From: Yamagishiella unicocca | Taxonomy: Eukaryota; Chlorophyta; Chlorophyceae; Chlamydomonadales; Volvocaceae | NCBI GenBank assembly: GCA_003116995.1 | Contig: BDSL01000017.1 | Coordinates: 868,001-932,000 of the forward strand | DNA: 64,000 nucleotides | Direction: 5' to 3' | The notes under the pieces: generated by a model | What the model was told of the DNA's origin: nothing | The model's database searches: none | Seen by the model: the letters and a program-made list of their open reading frames with translations, nothing else | Translations under genes and position numbers: made by a program | Part shown: piece by piece, positions 33,480 through 44,689 of the stretch | Layout of the letters: each line of letters starts with the position of its first letter | Numbering within the stretch: position 1 is the stretch's first letter

Positions 33480-36400
33480 TCACCCCCGCAGCAAATCCTG
33501 CAGCTCCACATTGTCTTCTGCAAAGTGCAGCGCCTTCTTTCCATCCTGTGGCAGCGAGGAGACGGTGAGGGTTGAGCTTCAGGGGGCCCGACGTCTCCTT
33601 CGGGGTTTGTGCAGGGAGGGAATGGCACAAACCCAGATAGCATTGGAAGGGAAATAAAGCGCAGCTAGCTGTGTGTTTCAATGGAAGTGCTTGGGAGCCA
33701 ACATCATGCGGCCTCCTGACCCCTCCTAACCAGGAAGCCGATTTGTGCATGACAGACTTGGAAGAATTGTGGGCGCGCAACGTGCTGTGGACGTCTACAC
33801 CGCCGCAGCCGCCACACCAACCGGGAAGCAGCGGGAGAATCAGTTGGCTCTACTCCCCGACCCATGTCTTAGGCCAGGTGGTCAGTTGGTTGGCCCACTG
33901 AGCGGGCAGGTGGGGCCGTGGTGTACTGTGGACATCCACACCACCGCCACCACCACATACCGGTACACCAGCGGCACGAGTGGCACCGGCAGCTGGCATA
34001 TGGACTCCCTCCCAAACATGTAGGTTGCTGACCCGAAACCCCTTGCGCCCCAGGTGCGTGACGCGAGCCCGCCCCTAGCCTGGAGCGTCGGCCACCTGGC
34101 AGGAAGCAACAAGCATCCATGCCTCATCGCCTCAATTAACCCTGCCATACCCTGCTGCTGGCCCGGGCCCCGCCCGGCCCCGCATCCTCCTGTGCGCCAC
34201 AGCATCCATGCGACCATCCTTTCTGTACTTTTACATACTAGCCGCCGGACACTACCGAGCTCTGTGCCGTGCCGTACCCTCCGATGCATACTTTAAGCAT
34301 GCGCTCCGCCAATTCCTCTTTCGGCGCGCCGTCTGCTGGGCTTCGTCGTTGCTTTGGTCCCTAACCACCCATTTGGCCTCCGAACGCACGTGCTGACGCC
34401 CGCCGGTGCCTCCCGCCCCCATGCTTCGCGACGTCCGCAATCACCGCCCGCCCTAGGCGCTGGCCGGGTGAGTTACATGGCTAGGTAGGGAGGCGTTTTT
34501 GCTATCGAATTGCTTGCATGTTCGCTTGCGTTCTTGCCTGCGAGCATCCGAGTGTCCGCCTGTGCTTTTCGCATTCCCCGGTCCCCCAAGGCGGCGCTGC
34601 GCGACTTCGGCATCCTGATACGGACGCTGGATGGCCCTGTCCGGTACTTTCCTACTTCGTTCATCCATGAGTTCACGGTCTGTATAGGGGCGGGTCCGGG
34701 CGTCGCCACGTGTCGCCGCATTTCGCTATCGCATGTCCAGCCACCTCGACAAGTTCTCCACCATGCGCCCAAAGCTGGCCTCTCACACCCTTTCCCTAAT
34801 TCGTGCAGGGTCTTTGTTCCGTTATTAGTTTTTGCATAGCAACCGGAGTAGGCATAGCTTCCGACCGTTCTCGCTCGTTTCCTCAACCAAGTTCTCCGGC
34901 ATGTCTTTAAACGTGTGTACCAAACGGGTTTCCTACGCGGCCTCCTAGTCGACGGGTTTTCATTAGCCACACCCCCATCTATCCCGCCGCGATTCATAAT
35001 GCAGTCCAGCAGTCCTAACCCATCCCAACCGTCCAACGGCCCAGTGCACAAGCGCTTTCACGACTCCGCAATCTATGTTTCATCCTTTGGATACACCGCC
35101 GCCAGTTGATCGGATCGCCTTCGCACATGCCTTTGTGTATGTATTTTCAATGGCATACACAATAGCGGTGATGCATCTTCTTTCAAACAAGCCTTATCAC
35201 AAACACCTCATGGAGATCGCGGCCGCCCAATGCGGGTGAGTCGTAACGGCCCGCGGCGCAAACGGATACACTACGCGTGCAGGAAGGCATGGAGCATTGC
35301 CCAGGTGCCCCTCGCCGCATTCGGCACCAGCAGCCCTCGGAGCGCACCTCGGCTACCGCGTCCTTGTTGGCGCCTGCCTTGAGCAGCTTACGCACCACCT
35401 CCACGTGCCCTCAATCAGCGGCCCAAATCAGCGGTGTCCAGCCATGCTGTCCGTCGATAAGTGGGCGGCAGGGCCAGTTGCTAGTGGTCAGTTGGTTGGC
35501 CCACTACTGAGCGGGCAGGTGGGGCCGTGGTGTGCTGTGGACGTCCACACCGTCGCCACCGCAGCTGGCATATGGACTTCCTCCCAGACAAGTAGGCAGA
35601 TCCCTGACCCGAAACCCCCTGCGCCCCAGATGCGTAATGCTACCCAGCCCCTGAAGCAACGGCCACCTCGCTCGCATGTGCTGTACACCCAACAGCTTCA
35701 CATCAAGCCTGAGCACACAGGTGGCGGTGCGTGGTGAGTGCCCGCTTTCCCCTATTAGTGCCGCCTGCAACACTTTGCCGATATCGATTGGTTAAATGAT
35801 GAAAATACGGACTACTTGCTCGCTTTGATGTTGTAAGCTTTCCCCTATTTACCGCTGGGCAGGAGAGGCAAGCACAGCACGTGGCGTACCGCGTCACGCT
35901 CCTCGAGGTACCGCTTCGCCTTATAATGTTGTGGCACCGGCAGCTCTGCTGTGTCCGCCTGCTCGTGTGTGAGGCCAAGCTGGTTCAGCCATGATTGGAG
36001 GGCGTTACGCAGCCCAATGTTGTCGATAAGCGTCCTGGACGTAAGCGTCTTGGACGTAAGCGGCAGCCCAATGTTGTCGATAAGCGTCTTGGACGTAAGC
36101 TGCTACCCCCACCATCGACGCCCCACTGCTGGCACAATGCCAGAGCTGCCACGATCTGCGATAGATACCGCTCCTCCATGTGCCGCTTGCCCCGATGCAG
36201 CTCCGTCAGCTCCCCCTGCTGCTGTGCGGCGCTGATGTCGTCCGCAGCCTGCGGCCACAGTTCGACAGCAGGCATCGTACTCACTTATACCCGTCTGTGG
36301 TAGGTTCAATAAGTTAAGGAGGCATGAGTCTAGTTCCACCATGCATCATGCACAACAGATGTGATACGCACAAGCGCCCACTCGGCAGCGAGGACATGCA

Positions 36401-38006
36401 TGTGTACGTGTTGGAAAGAACTCCACCAAACCACGTTGGCCACGTGGTGCGCACTCGCTCCCCCCCAATTGTGACAACTCGTTTCCTAACGTTCTTGTCG
36501 GCTTTGGGGGGAAATCGTCCTCAGATTCTGGCAATCAACCTAACTTGTCCAGCAAGCACCAACCCGATGACACCACCCCTTTCCAGTCTCTATGCACCCT
36601 GCTCCCACTGCCAGTTCCCACGTGTATCATACCTGCGCGCTCATGCCTGTGGTGCTCTTCTCCACCACACCCGCCTGCTCCACGCTGGCCAGCACTGCAG
36701 CCGCGATGCGCTTCGCCTCGACCAGTGCCGAGGCGAAGCGCATCGCGGCTGCAGTGCTGGCCAGCCTGGAGCAGGCGGGTGTGGTGAAGAAGAGCGCCAC
36801 AGGCATGAGCGCGCAGGTATGATACCAGTGCCGTGTCATCATCAGCTGAGCTGCTGGCCGCAAGCTCTGCGAACTGCGCGTTCATCCTCGGACAATCCAG
36901 CTGCTCAAGCTGCTCAAATATTTTCCACGCCTGGGCTTCGAAGCCAAGTAGCACCTCCAGTGGCACGTTGGCCAGGTCGGCTTGCAAGTCGGCCAAGCAA
37001 CAATGTCTTAATATCGGCGTTCTGCTCATCAATGCCCATGGAGGTTTGGAAGGCGATCAGGCCGTTAGACAGCCGCTTCGTGACGGCCCTCAATTCCGCT
37101 ACGTGTTTGCCCGGTGGTGGGTGGGCGGGTGTCACATGGGACGTGGCGGGATCGACTGCCTTCGTCCATGTCGCGTCCAAGTGCCCCCTGAGCCCTGACA
37201 GAGCTACCAAACAGGACGGAGCGCGCGACGTAACTCAGCACGCCGTGTGATCGAGAGCATGCCGTCCTGCAGACACCATGAGGACATTTCGCCGTCGCGC
37301 CTCCATAGTGCAAAGGTCATCGCTAGATGCTGTGCGTGCTACGCTGGCCATCTGATTATTTGCATGCCGCATTCTCTTTCTTCAAGGACCTCGCTGCAGC
37401 ATCTGAAGCGCGAGGTATTCGGCAAAGCTGTTCTGCTTGTAAACCTTAAACTTCTGCTATTTAAAGGTAAACATTCACCCTGTGTTAGGATGTTAATCCT
37501 TGCATTTACAGGCGCTTCCCCAACGGGCGTACACAGAACTCCCAGCTCAATATGCTCAATAGCAACTTATTTTCCGTCCTTCACCCAGCATCCCAGCGCA
37601 CCCAGCAGTGAAGAACTTGGCAATGGTCGACGTTTTGTCCAGACGCTCCGCCACAGCCAGGCAGTCGGCCATTGATTCATTCAACCCCTGTTGTTCAAAA
37701 TACCGGTAGGAACGACTCAAACCAGGCACAGGTCGCGCAGTCTACGCATGTACCGGTACCCATTAACCAGCGATGCTTTAAAAGGATTTTTTTGAAACCG
37801 GCGTCACCCTTAAATATCCTACCTCAAGGGCAGAAATGATACTGGACTTGGACAGGCGGCTGCCTGGCAGCTTCCACTCCCGCAGCCACGCGTTGCACCA
37901 GCTCGCTCATGGCAAGGCCATCTTGCTTATCATTGAGGTCCGCCAACGCAGCCGCCGCCTTAGAGGCCACGCTGGCGATGCTGGCCACCAACCCATTTGC
38001 ATCCAT
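33480..38006 (-). pseudogene. decayed duplicate of the U-box/ankyrin gene
   Basis: Recognisable parts, in transcript order: exon 1 from ATG 38006 with an 8-nt deletion near 37860; exon 2 near 37660-37560 with one extra base near 37602; exon 3 near 37110-36625 with a 16-nt insertion near 37000 and a 97-bp inverted duplication; exon 4 near 36264-36107 lacking the first half of the U-box; exon 5 near 36040-35885 with the LTSKTLIDNIGL segment locally repeated; one ankyrin exon at 35446-35348; terminal exon 33545-33480. The single ankyrin exon has TGA at 35411-35413 where copy A has CGA. Fourteen of fifteen ankyrin exons are missing. Multiple independent lesions make a functional product unlikely. 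Confidence 0.88.
36624..36825. repeat. 97-bp inverted duplication (hairpin) in pseudogene exon 3
   Basis: The left arm 36624-36720 and right arm 36729-36825 are reverse complements with three mismatches, separated by the 8-base loop ACCAGTGC. Copy A has only one arm (about 21795-21892). The duplicate arm therefore arose after the segmental duplication, inverted and adjacent, as expected from template switching during repair. Confidence 0.95.
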
Positions 38007-38084
38007 AGCGCCGACTGCAGCACTTCGTGTTAAATGTTCTTACAACGTATATCTATATTCGATGCGAAGTTTACTGAAGTACCG

Positions 38085-39756
38085 TTGCAGCTATGTCTCC
38101 CGGTAAGGCGTCTTACTCGGCATGGGATCATACGACATATGGCATGCCACATATTATAGGACGCACCTGTCACAACCCACTTCTCCCTACCCTTTCCTAC
38201 TACAGGTGTCATGGATTGGGTGTCGTGACAGGTGTCAGGAGGCCAAAAGTATAACCTAGGTAGTAGGAAAGGGTAGGGAGAAGTGTGTTGTGACATGTGT
38301 TTTTTCTACGCGGCGACACTCCCCCCCAGCTGAAAGACGCCGGGATGAGGCTGATATAAAGGAGTCGCGGCTCAGAAAGGCCGGCGTGTAGGGACTGTAA
38401 AGTCAAACGTTCTATGCATGGCGCCCCATAATGCATATGACGCCAATATACATGGACGGATATGTCGCAGTGCAAGCAGAACAGTAGCACCAATTCTTGA
38501 AGTATAATGGAACTTTTTAATCTATAAATAACGACCGCGGTAATGTGTGATACCGGTGGAGGCTTCTTTCGAAGTAAACTTGCTTGCTTGTGGGAACTCC
38601 AAGGGGAGACATGGCTCTTGGGATACGGCCGATCATGTGCGCCCAGGGAGCTCGCGTTTAATCCCCACGCCTTGATGTCGCCGAGCAAGTAGCAGAAGTT
38701 GTCGTGGAAGTGAGCATTGAAGCGACAGCTCGCGATGACGACCACGGTGCTCACCCGCACATCCGTGCTCATCTCTCACAGGAATGCAAGAGCAATCCGC
38801 GTGCCCAAAGCTGTCTTTCAGAGTTTTGCCATCAAGTCCTGATGGCGAAGTTTCCATGCCTGTGCTCCCAGGCCGCAAGCCACACTAGCTCGTCGCAGAC
38901 GATTGCACTCAACCAGCAATTCATAATGGAGCTTGTGCAGTCTGAGGTGGTTGTTGCCGCGTTGATCACGGCGGTGAAAGACCTCCTGGACGGAAGTCGG
39001 CAGCCGCTGCCAACGGTATCCGCCATCGCCAGCGACACACAGACGCCACAGGCTACGGTGTCTGCAGACAGTCTGGCAGAAATGTTTGCGGCACCTAAAG
39101 CCACGCAGCAGCCGCAGCAGGGTGTCTATACGCCATTCAGTCAGTTGCCGCAGCTATAATCACCTGAAGTGCATCTGCAGTCTCACCGCGACCATAGGCC
39201 CGAGCCCGAACCCAAACCCACAAGCCTTAGCCTACGACGCAAAACTGAGAAACATGCCGAGTCATTGCCTTTTCGCAGAAATGACACGTCACTACATCAC
39301 CGAAAGCGGGATTGCTCTCCTAATTCAAGCCATCCCCCGCGCCTTACCATCCCCCGCGCCTTACCAGTTTTGTACTATAATACTAGATATTAGTTGGGCG
39401 CGGCGGTGGAAGCATAGGGTCACGTACGGACACAATCGAGCACTTTCCCTCTTGCTTCCAGCCCCACTAGCAGCAAGGGAGCGCCTGAAGCACCGAAAGC
39501 GGGATTGCTCTCCTAATTCAAGCCAGACCATCCCCCGCGCCTTACCAGCTTTGTACTAACATATAAGATACTAGTTGGGCGCGGTGATGGAAGCATAGGG
39601 TCACGTACGGCAACAATCGGGCGCTTTCCCTAATCCAGCCCCGCTAGCAGCAAGGGAGCGCCTGGACCACCGAAGGAGGGATTGCTCTTTTGATTCAAGC
39701 CAGACCATCCCCCGCGCCTTACCAGCTCTGTACTATCATATAAGATACTAGTTGGG
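38085..39756. mobile_element. 1.67-kb insertion in copy B
   Basis: Copy A reads continuously from the exon-1 upstream region into GTGAACCTTCCAGGCC at about 23199; in copy B the same two parts are separated by this segment. It contains a stem-loop at 38166-38302, a plus-strand frame ending SLAEMFAAPKATQQPQQ (38704-39159) that I do not recognise, and a 190-bp tandem repeat at its right end. Its ends show no clear inverted repeats, so whether it moved as one element is unknown. Confidence 0.6.
38166..38302. repeat. 40-bp inverted repeat (stem-loop)
   Basis: CACTTCTCCCTACCC and TTTCCTACTAC at about 38179-38205 pair with GTAGTAGGAAA and GGGTAGGGAGAAGTG at about 38260-38290. The arms extend outward to CACCTGTCACAAC and GTTGTGACATGTG. 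The loop is about 55 bases. No coding frame is evident. Confidence 0.85.
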
Positions 39757-39757
39757 T
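39299..39757. repeat. satellite-like tandem repeat, 2.5 units of 177-193 bp
   Basis: Units begin at 39299, 39492 and 39669 with ACCGAAAGCGGGATTG or a close variant. Each contains CATCCCCCGCGCCTTACCA and TAGGGTCACGTACGG. The third unit is cut short where copy-B duplication sequence resumes with GTGAACCTTCC. Confidence 0.88.
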
Positions 39758-40080
39758 GAACCTTCCAGGCCAAGCGGCCGTACGAGGGTACCCTCTAGCA
39801 ACTGTCTCTTAAGCCGTGTTCCCGCCCTTGAGTTGTACGCGCACCTTGAAGAGTTCCGTAGAAGTAACATGAAGGGTATCGGCATCGGTGCGGGTGATAT
39901 GAGCGGTGCAATAGGTGGGATCAGGGGAGTAATAAGTGCGAACACGGTTGCGTGTCTGGCCGCGTGCCCAGTCTCTTAAGCCGTGTTCCTGCCCTTGTTG
40001 CTTGTGTCCGCGCCCGGAATAAATCACAGCGCTGAAATTGTGTGCATGGATTACGGTGCTCTAGGCAGGAGATGTTTGTC

Positions 40081-41446
40081 AATGGGAACACTGTGATGTT
40101 GGGTGGGAAGACGGCTACCATGTACCTGACGCACGGCAACCCGACCCCGCGACCTGATCCGACCCGGCCAGTAGGTGTACGGTTCTTACGTAAGCTCGGA
40201 GTGCTTTTGGGCAGTATTCTGTGGCGACGAAGGCGGAAACACGGGAACGCGGGCATGACCACGGGCATGACCGGCTGGCCCGTCATTCTTGGGAACGAGG
40301 GAGCACGGGCGTGGCCGGTAGCCGTTTCACTGTAAACCAACTCGCTGAGCAACAGAGACGCAATCGGTGTAACGGGAGGCGACCAAGTTGACCTCGCTCT
40401 CACCACTCAGATTTACGCAAGCAAAGCCGTGAAGTCGAGAACAGGTCGTACAGCGCCAGCAGCTATCTTTACTTATGTACTATATAGCCGTCTTACGGGC
40501 TTGCCTAACACCAAAGACAGGGGTTGTCGTGACCTAAGAAGCGGCATGCTGGAGTCGGCAAAACGTTGACTGCGATGGGCCTTACACTACTGCAGGAGCT
40601 GGAGACGCTCTCGCGACAGCACACGAAAAAACAAAAACGGACCAGCGCCCTCTGGCGCGGTCCGTGCTAAAGCGCGGAGAGGCGCCCGAAAAACGCGGTA
40701 AAAACGCGGGAAAAACCGAGCGCTTGAAAGCGCAGTCCAGCGCGGCCACACCGGCACGGCCGAAAAGACCACACGGCACGAAGACACCTAACACGCTGTG
40801 CCCGAAGCGCCTTGACATTCCCCCAAAAGGGTAAACCTGAAAAATGTGCCACCGGGTATCGACATGACCCACGGGAAACACCTAGCGCGCTCGGGGCCGT
40901 CTTAAGGCCGTGCTAGTAACGCTGAAAGTCCGCGCCTATCATCGCTGTTAGGGCGCCTGCTCCGCTGTCCAAAGCTGCTGTCGCTCCCGGGCGGAACCAA
41001 CCTGGTTGGCGGGGGTCGACGCGGGAACGCTAGGGCGGGCGGGGGGAGGTAGAGACCAAGAATAGCTCGAATAGTGAAGGCAGAATGCGAAACTATTGAG
41101 CAAGCAACGATTAAGTACTAAACACACCCCGATGACCGGGTCAGTGAGCCAAGCCCGTACGTAAGCTAACTTAGAAGCTGTAGTCGCTTCTCTCCTGCCG
41201 CTCCTAAGTACAAAAAGATAAACTTGCGATCAGTCGCATGAACGGCGTGCTTCATAAAATCACTACTGCGCGGTTTTGGGGAGCTCATAAGGCCTAACAC
41301 GATTAATCGGGTTTCCCTGTCAGCTTGGCCCATCCGAGCTTTGGACAGCACTTTCCCAGCTCTTCGCCCTTCACTGTTATGACTTTCCATTTTTTACTTG
41401 TTTTCAACACTTGACCTTGTCACTTTGCACGGCTGTAACACGAAGT
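40081..41446. other. intergenic stretch without a recognised gene
   Basis: No supported coding frame. At 40638-40664 the sequence CGGACCAGCGCC...GGCGCGGTCCG can form a GC-rich hairpin. AT-rich DNA just upstream of 41447 may hold the promoter of the plus-strand gene that follows. Confidence 0.4.
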
Positions 41447-42109
41447 ATGGAGTCGCCGACGCGGAAGTCGCTGCGGTGGCTAGCTGAGCATCCCGCGTTG
41501 CCAGTCGCCTCCAGGGCAGCTCGTGCTCTCGAGGTCATTGTCAATCAGCTGCCGGCGCCACTTCGTGATGAACTGGGGCCCGACACGTCGCTGGGGGAGT
41601 GCCTGCAACGCTTAACGAGTCAGCGGTCAGCGACGCCCGACAATGACCCTCTGCTGTCGCGTCTGGACGCCGCCATCGTTCCTCTCGAGGAGATTCAGCG
41701 TGGGATGCACGTAGGCGGCCCTTACGACATCTCGAGCGAACCAGCGGCCCCCTCGCCCTCGCCGGGACAGGGCTTGTTCCTTGACCTGCAGGAGACCCAC
41801 CTGTTCGCAGAGGTCTCTGACATGCTGGGAAAACGCTACTTGTCGGAGGCCCACAGCATTGAGGGCCTGCAAGAGGTCGAAGGCATCCTCTGGGGTCCAG
41901 CGCGCCGGCCGCTTGTCTGCCTGCCGGCACAGCTGCGTGGCGGCAAAGCGATCAACGTGTTCCTGCTGGTTGATACGGGCGCGCCCGTCACGGAGCTCAG
42001 CCCAAGCGTGTTCAGTGCCCTGGGCTGCGACATTATCCCAATGGCAACCATCATCAACCTTGGCGCTTCATCTTGCCTCTGGGTGCCCGGTCACCGCGTT
42101 GCTTGTTGA
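41447..42109 (+). CDS. retropepsin-like aspartic protease domain protein, possibly retroelement-derived
   Basis: The frame from ATG 41447 (MESPTRKSLRWLAEH) gives 220 residues. Near the C-terminus is INVFLLVDTGAPVTELS, with the Asp-Thr-Gly-Ala active-site signature of single-domain retroviral-type aspartic proteases, followed by PSVFSALGCDI, which fits the helix after the active-site loop. An acidic, Pro-rich N-terminal half precedes it. Such proteases work as dimers and process polyproteins in Ty3-type elements; stand-alone homologues also occur in algal and plant genomes. The frame ends soon after the signature, so the second half of the fold is missing or lies in another exon; a real 3' exon was not found. 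No RT or integrase follows within 1 kb. Confidence 0.5.
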   Translation: MESPTRKSLRWLAEHPALPVASRAARALEVIVNQLPAPLRDELGPDTSLGECLQRLTSQRSATPDNDPLLSRLDAAIVPLEEIQRGMHVGGPYDISSEPAAPSPSPGQGLFLDLQETHLFAEVSDMLGKRYLSEAHSIEGLQEVEGILWGPARRPLVCLPAQLRGGKAINVFLLVDTGAPVTELSPSVFSALGCDIIPMATIINLGASSCLWVPGHRVAC

Positions 42110-43290
42110 ACACCTTAGTTTTCTCTTCTCCCATCCTCAACCCCACATGCCTCACCCCTTCCTCGGCCGCTCCTCCGCCGCGCGCCTCACCTGCAGATGC
42201 AGCCGCATGCCTCACCTGCAGCCTCCAGCCAAGCGCCACAGGTTCCGTGCAGGCGACGTTCACGGCACAGGTGTGGAGCAGGTGGTGGCGCGTGGGCGGT
42301 GCAAATCAGCGCTCATGCGCCAGGCCCGATCAGCTGGTAGCACCTGTGGCTCGCAGAGGCGCCTAGCGGCTTCCAGCAGGTGGTGTGGGGGGTGAGGTGC
42401 GGGTGGCTCTCTTAGCAATGGAGGGGGCGAGAACACGGCTGAGAGCAGTGTTGCGCAATGGAGGGCTGCGAGCTGCGACGGCTGCGAGCAGTGACCAACA
42501 CGGCGCAGCCAGTAGAGCAGGACGAGGCGCAGCCAGGTGGAGGTAGCTAAGGCCGAAGAGAAGCGGTGGGCTTTTGGATGAGGCTACGTAGCTTTGCGGA
42601 GCTAGGTGTGCCTCGGACAGGGTGGTGCGAGTAGAGCCAGACCACCTCTTTTGGCTAAGCAGGGGAACCGGCTGGCAGGTGGTGCAGACCTGAGTTAGGC
42701 TAGAGAAGCAGCAGGGGCGCAGCCGCAGGATAGGAGTGACTCGGCCCTGGTGCCAGTAGGCTCCATGCCTTATCCGCGGTCCAAAAAGGTGTTATTCCTG
42801 GAAGGAGGCTTCACATTGTGGTGGGCCTTCCCTGAGGCGAGGGCTGAGCCTGTTCCGATGCACTCCACGGACAACAACAATAATAGTAATCGGGCTTGCG
42901 GGCTGCGAATCCTAAAGTTGAGGTCACCTTTTAAGTATGAACTTTCCGTCGCACAACAACATCAAATAGCTTTCTTAAGGCAAGCAAAATATATGGCTGT
43001 TTGTCTTAGACAAACTCTCATGTTTCTACGGACATGAAAGGGGCGAGTGGGTGGGCGCACCATGCAAGGTAAGGCCCTTTCCTCAGTTCGGAACTGGGAG
43101 GACGGAGGAGCGGTCGTCGCGCGAAGGAGAACGCACTGCGATAGGCGTCGGTACATTTGCAGAAGCACAAAAACAATTTACCTTTTACTTTCACACTTAA
43201 CTTCGTAGAGGCCGGTTTGGTCCAAATTACAAAAAAGAAGCGTCGACAAGTCACCTACTGCTCTTCAGCGTCATTAGTGTCGACAGCATT
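42110..43290. other. intergenic stretch upstream of the DPY30-like gene
   Basis: Frames here are short, with GC-rich, Arg-rich translations typical of non-coding DNA. AT-richer sequence at about 42880-43250 may hold the promoter of the gene starting at 43291. Confidence 0.4.
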
Positions 43291-43984
43291 ATGGCTGACG
43301 GTACGCAATGCCGAATGAACACTTACCTGGTGCATTCTGTTGCTGACGACTGGACCCTCCGCGCGCAATCTTTCGCGCAGCGGTTGCAGCGGACAGCGGG
43401 GCTCAGGCAGCAGCTGCTCTCCCAGCGGTAGCAATAACCACTCCTGAGGCGGTGAGAATGCCTCCCGGGGTATTAACGCCATCGTGGACGCTCGCGCAGA
43501 CGGGGCGCTTACTGTCCCCGACCTATACCACAGGTCAAGGCCGCGGAGAAGGCCGCTGTGGGCGTACATAAGAAGGTTAATCTCGCAGCAGCCCCCATAC
43601 GGCAGTACCTGGCGAGTGTTGGGCTTTGGGGCTGCTTGGGCAGTGCGTTTTGCACGGAAGGGCTTCCAGGACGAGGTCCCACGAGGCCGATACAGCGGGG
43701 CTTGTAGGGTGAACTCATTTGTCGCGTCAATTGTATGTTGGTCACGATCAAACCTCTCTTAAGGCCTACCCCTCTTCCCTCACTTTCCCTGTGTTTTACA
43801 ATCGCAGGAAGCGACCGTGGTGCCCGTACTCATGCAAGGCATGCAGGCGTTGTGTAAGGAGCGGCCAGACAACCCGGTGGAGTTCCTGGCCTACTACCTG
43901 CTGTCACACAACCCGCAGCCAAACACCAAGTCTGCGGGGGGGACACAAGGGGACGCGATGATCACTGAGGGCGGCACGCAATGA
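43291..43984 (+). CDS. DPY30: DPY30-like protein, histone H3K4 methyltransferase complex subunit
   Basis: Four exons: 43291-43300, 43390-43451, 43534-43611 and 43808-43984, giving 108 residues. The last exon encodes the Dpy-30 motif: residues 51-83 include [17 protein letters not shown] and [16 protein letters not shown], the dimerising helix pair that docks on ASH2-type subunits of COMPASS and on similar amphipathic helices in axonemal proteins. PIRQYL just before the junction matches the family's usual lead-in. The first coding exon is only 10 nt (ATGGCTGACG) before a GTACGC donor. Intron 3 must start with GC (CTG|GCGAGT...GCAG|GAA) to keep the motif in frame, a GC-AG intron. The N-terminal 50 residues are Ala-rich and family-variable. 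Nuclear or axonemal action follows from the family, not from this sequence. Confidence 0.93.
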
Positions 43985-44689
43985 TTGGGGGGTACACACG
44001 GAGAGACCTCAGTTGGGGAGGACGCCGCCACGCCACAATGGAGATGATGCCATGTGACCGTGATGTGAGGACTGGGGTCCAGATGAACGTGACGGAATGG
44101 CGCCGCCGCGTTGTTTAGCAACCTGTTACTGACCGTGCATGGTTGCTGTGGAGCTGGACGGGTCACTTGAACGTTGAGTCAAGACATGTGTTGTGTTGTT
44201 CTCCAACGTATGTTTCACACTCGTGTATAGTACCGAAATTACTGGACGATTCGTATACGCTTGGGAAGCCACGAGTGTTGGCCGTAGCACACGTGGATAT
44301 AGCTTAGAGCGGCGATGCATAGATTGGATTGGATTTGTTACATGGTTTGACTCCAGGTTCGCCAAAAACGCACCCGCAAGTTTTAAATCCACCCAACACC
44401 ACATCGGTAGCAGCTCCCGAACATGTCCCGTACGCGGTGGATCATCCAGGCACGCTCTGAACAGCTCTGAACGAGCCATTTGTTGATTACAGTATGTACA
44501 GCAAGTCCCTCGCGACAACACGGGGAACGTCGTTGCCGCCCCGCCCCTCTCCTCCCCGCTATCAGCTGCAACGCCCGCCCAACCAACGAGAGCGTATACG
44601 CCTCCCAACACCTACAGCTCCTTACAGCCTCCACTCAGCCAGCACCGACTTGCACGTCAGTGAGCATCCCAGCCAGCCCGGCCCGGCCC
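43985..44689. other. convergent intergenic region between DPY30-like and proteasome beta-1 genes
   Basis: Holds the 3' UTRs of both genes. A TGTAA signal for the minus-strand proteasome gene lies at 44491-44487, about 200 nt past its stop. I found no TGTAA for the plus-strand gene within this stretch. Confidence 0.6.
44487..44491 (-). terminator. TGTAA poly(A) signal of the proteasome beta-1 gene
   Basis: TGTAA on the minus strand, the usual volvocine poly(A) signal, about 200 nt beyond the stop codon at 44690. Confidence 0.5.

Larger units (their letters stand above)
30655..35677. repeat. segmental duplication, block 1 of copy B
   Basis: Direct copy of 975-5405. The junction with block 2 lies near 35677: sequence left of it matches copy A up to about 5405 and sequence right of it matches copy A from about 20228. 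About 14.8 kb of ankyrin array lies between those points in copy A and is absent here. Confidence 0.9.
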
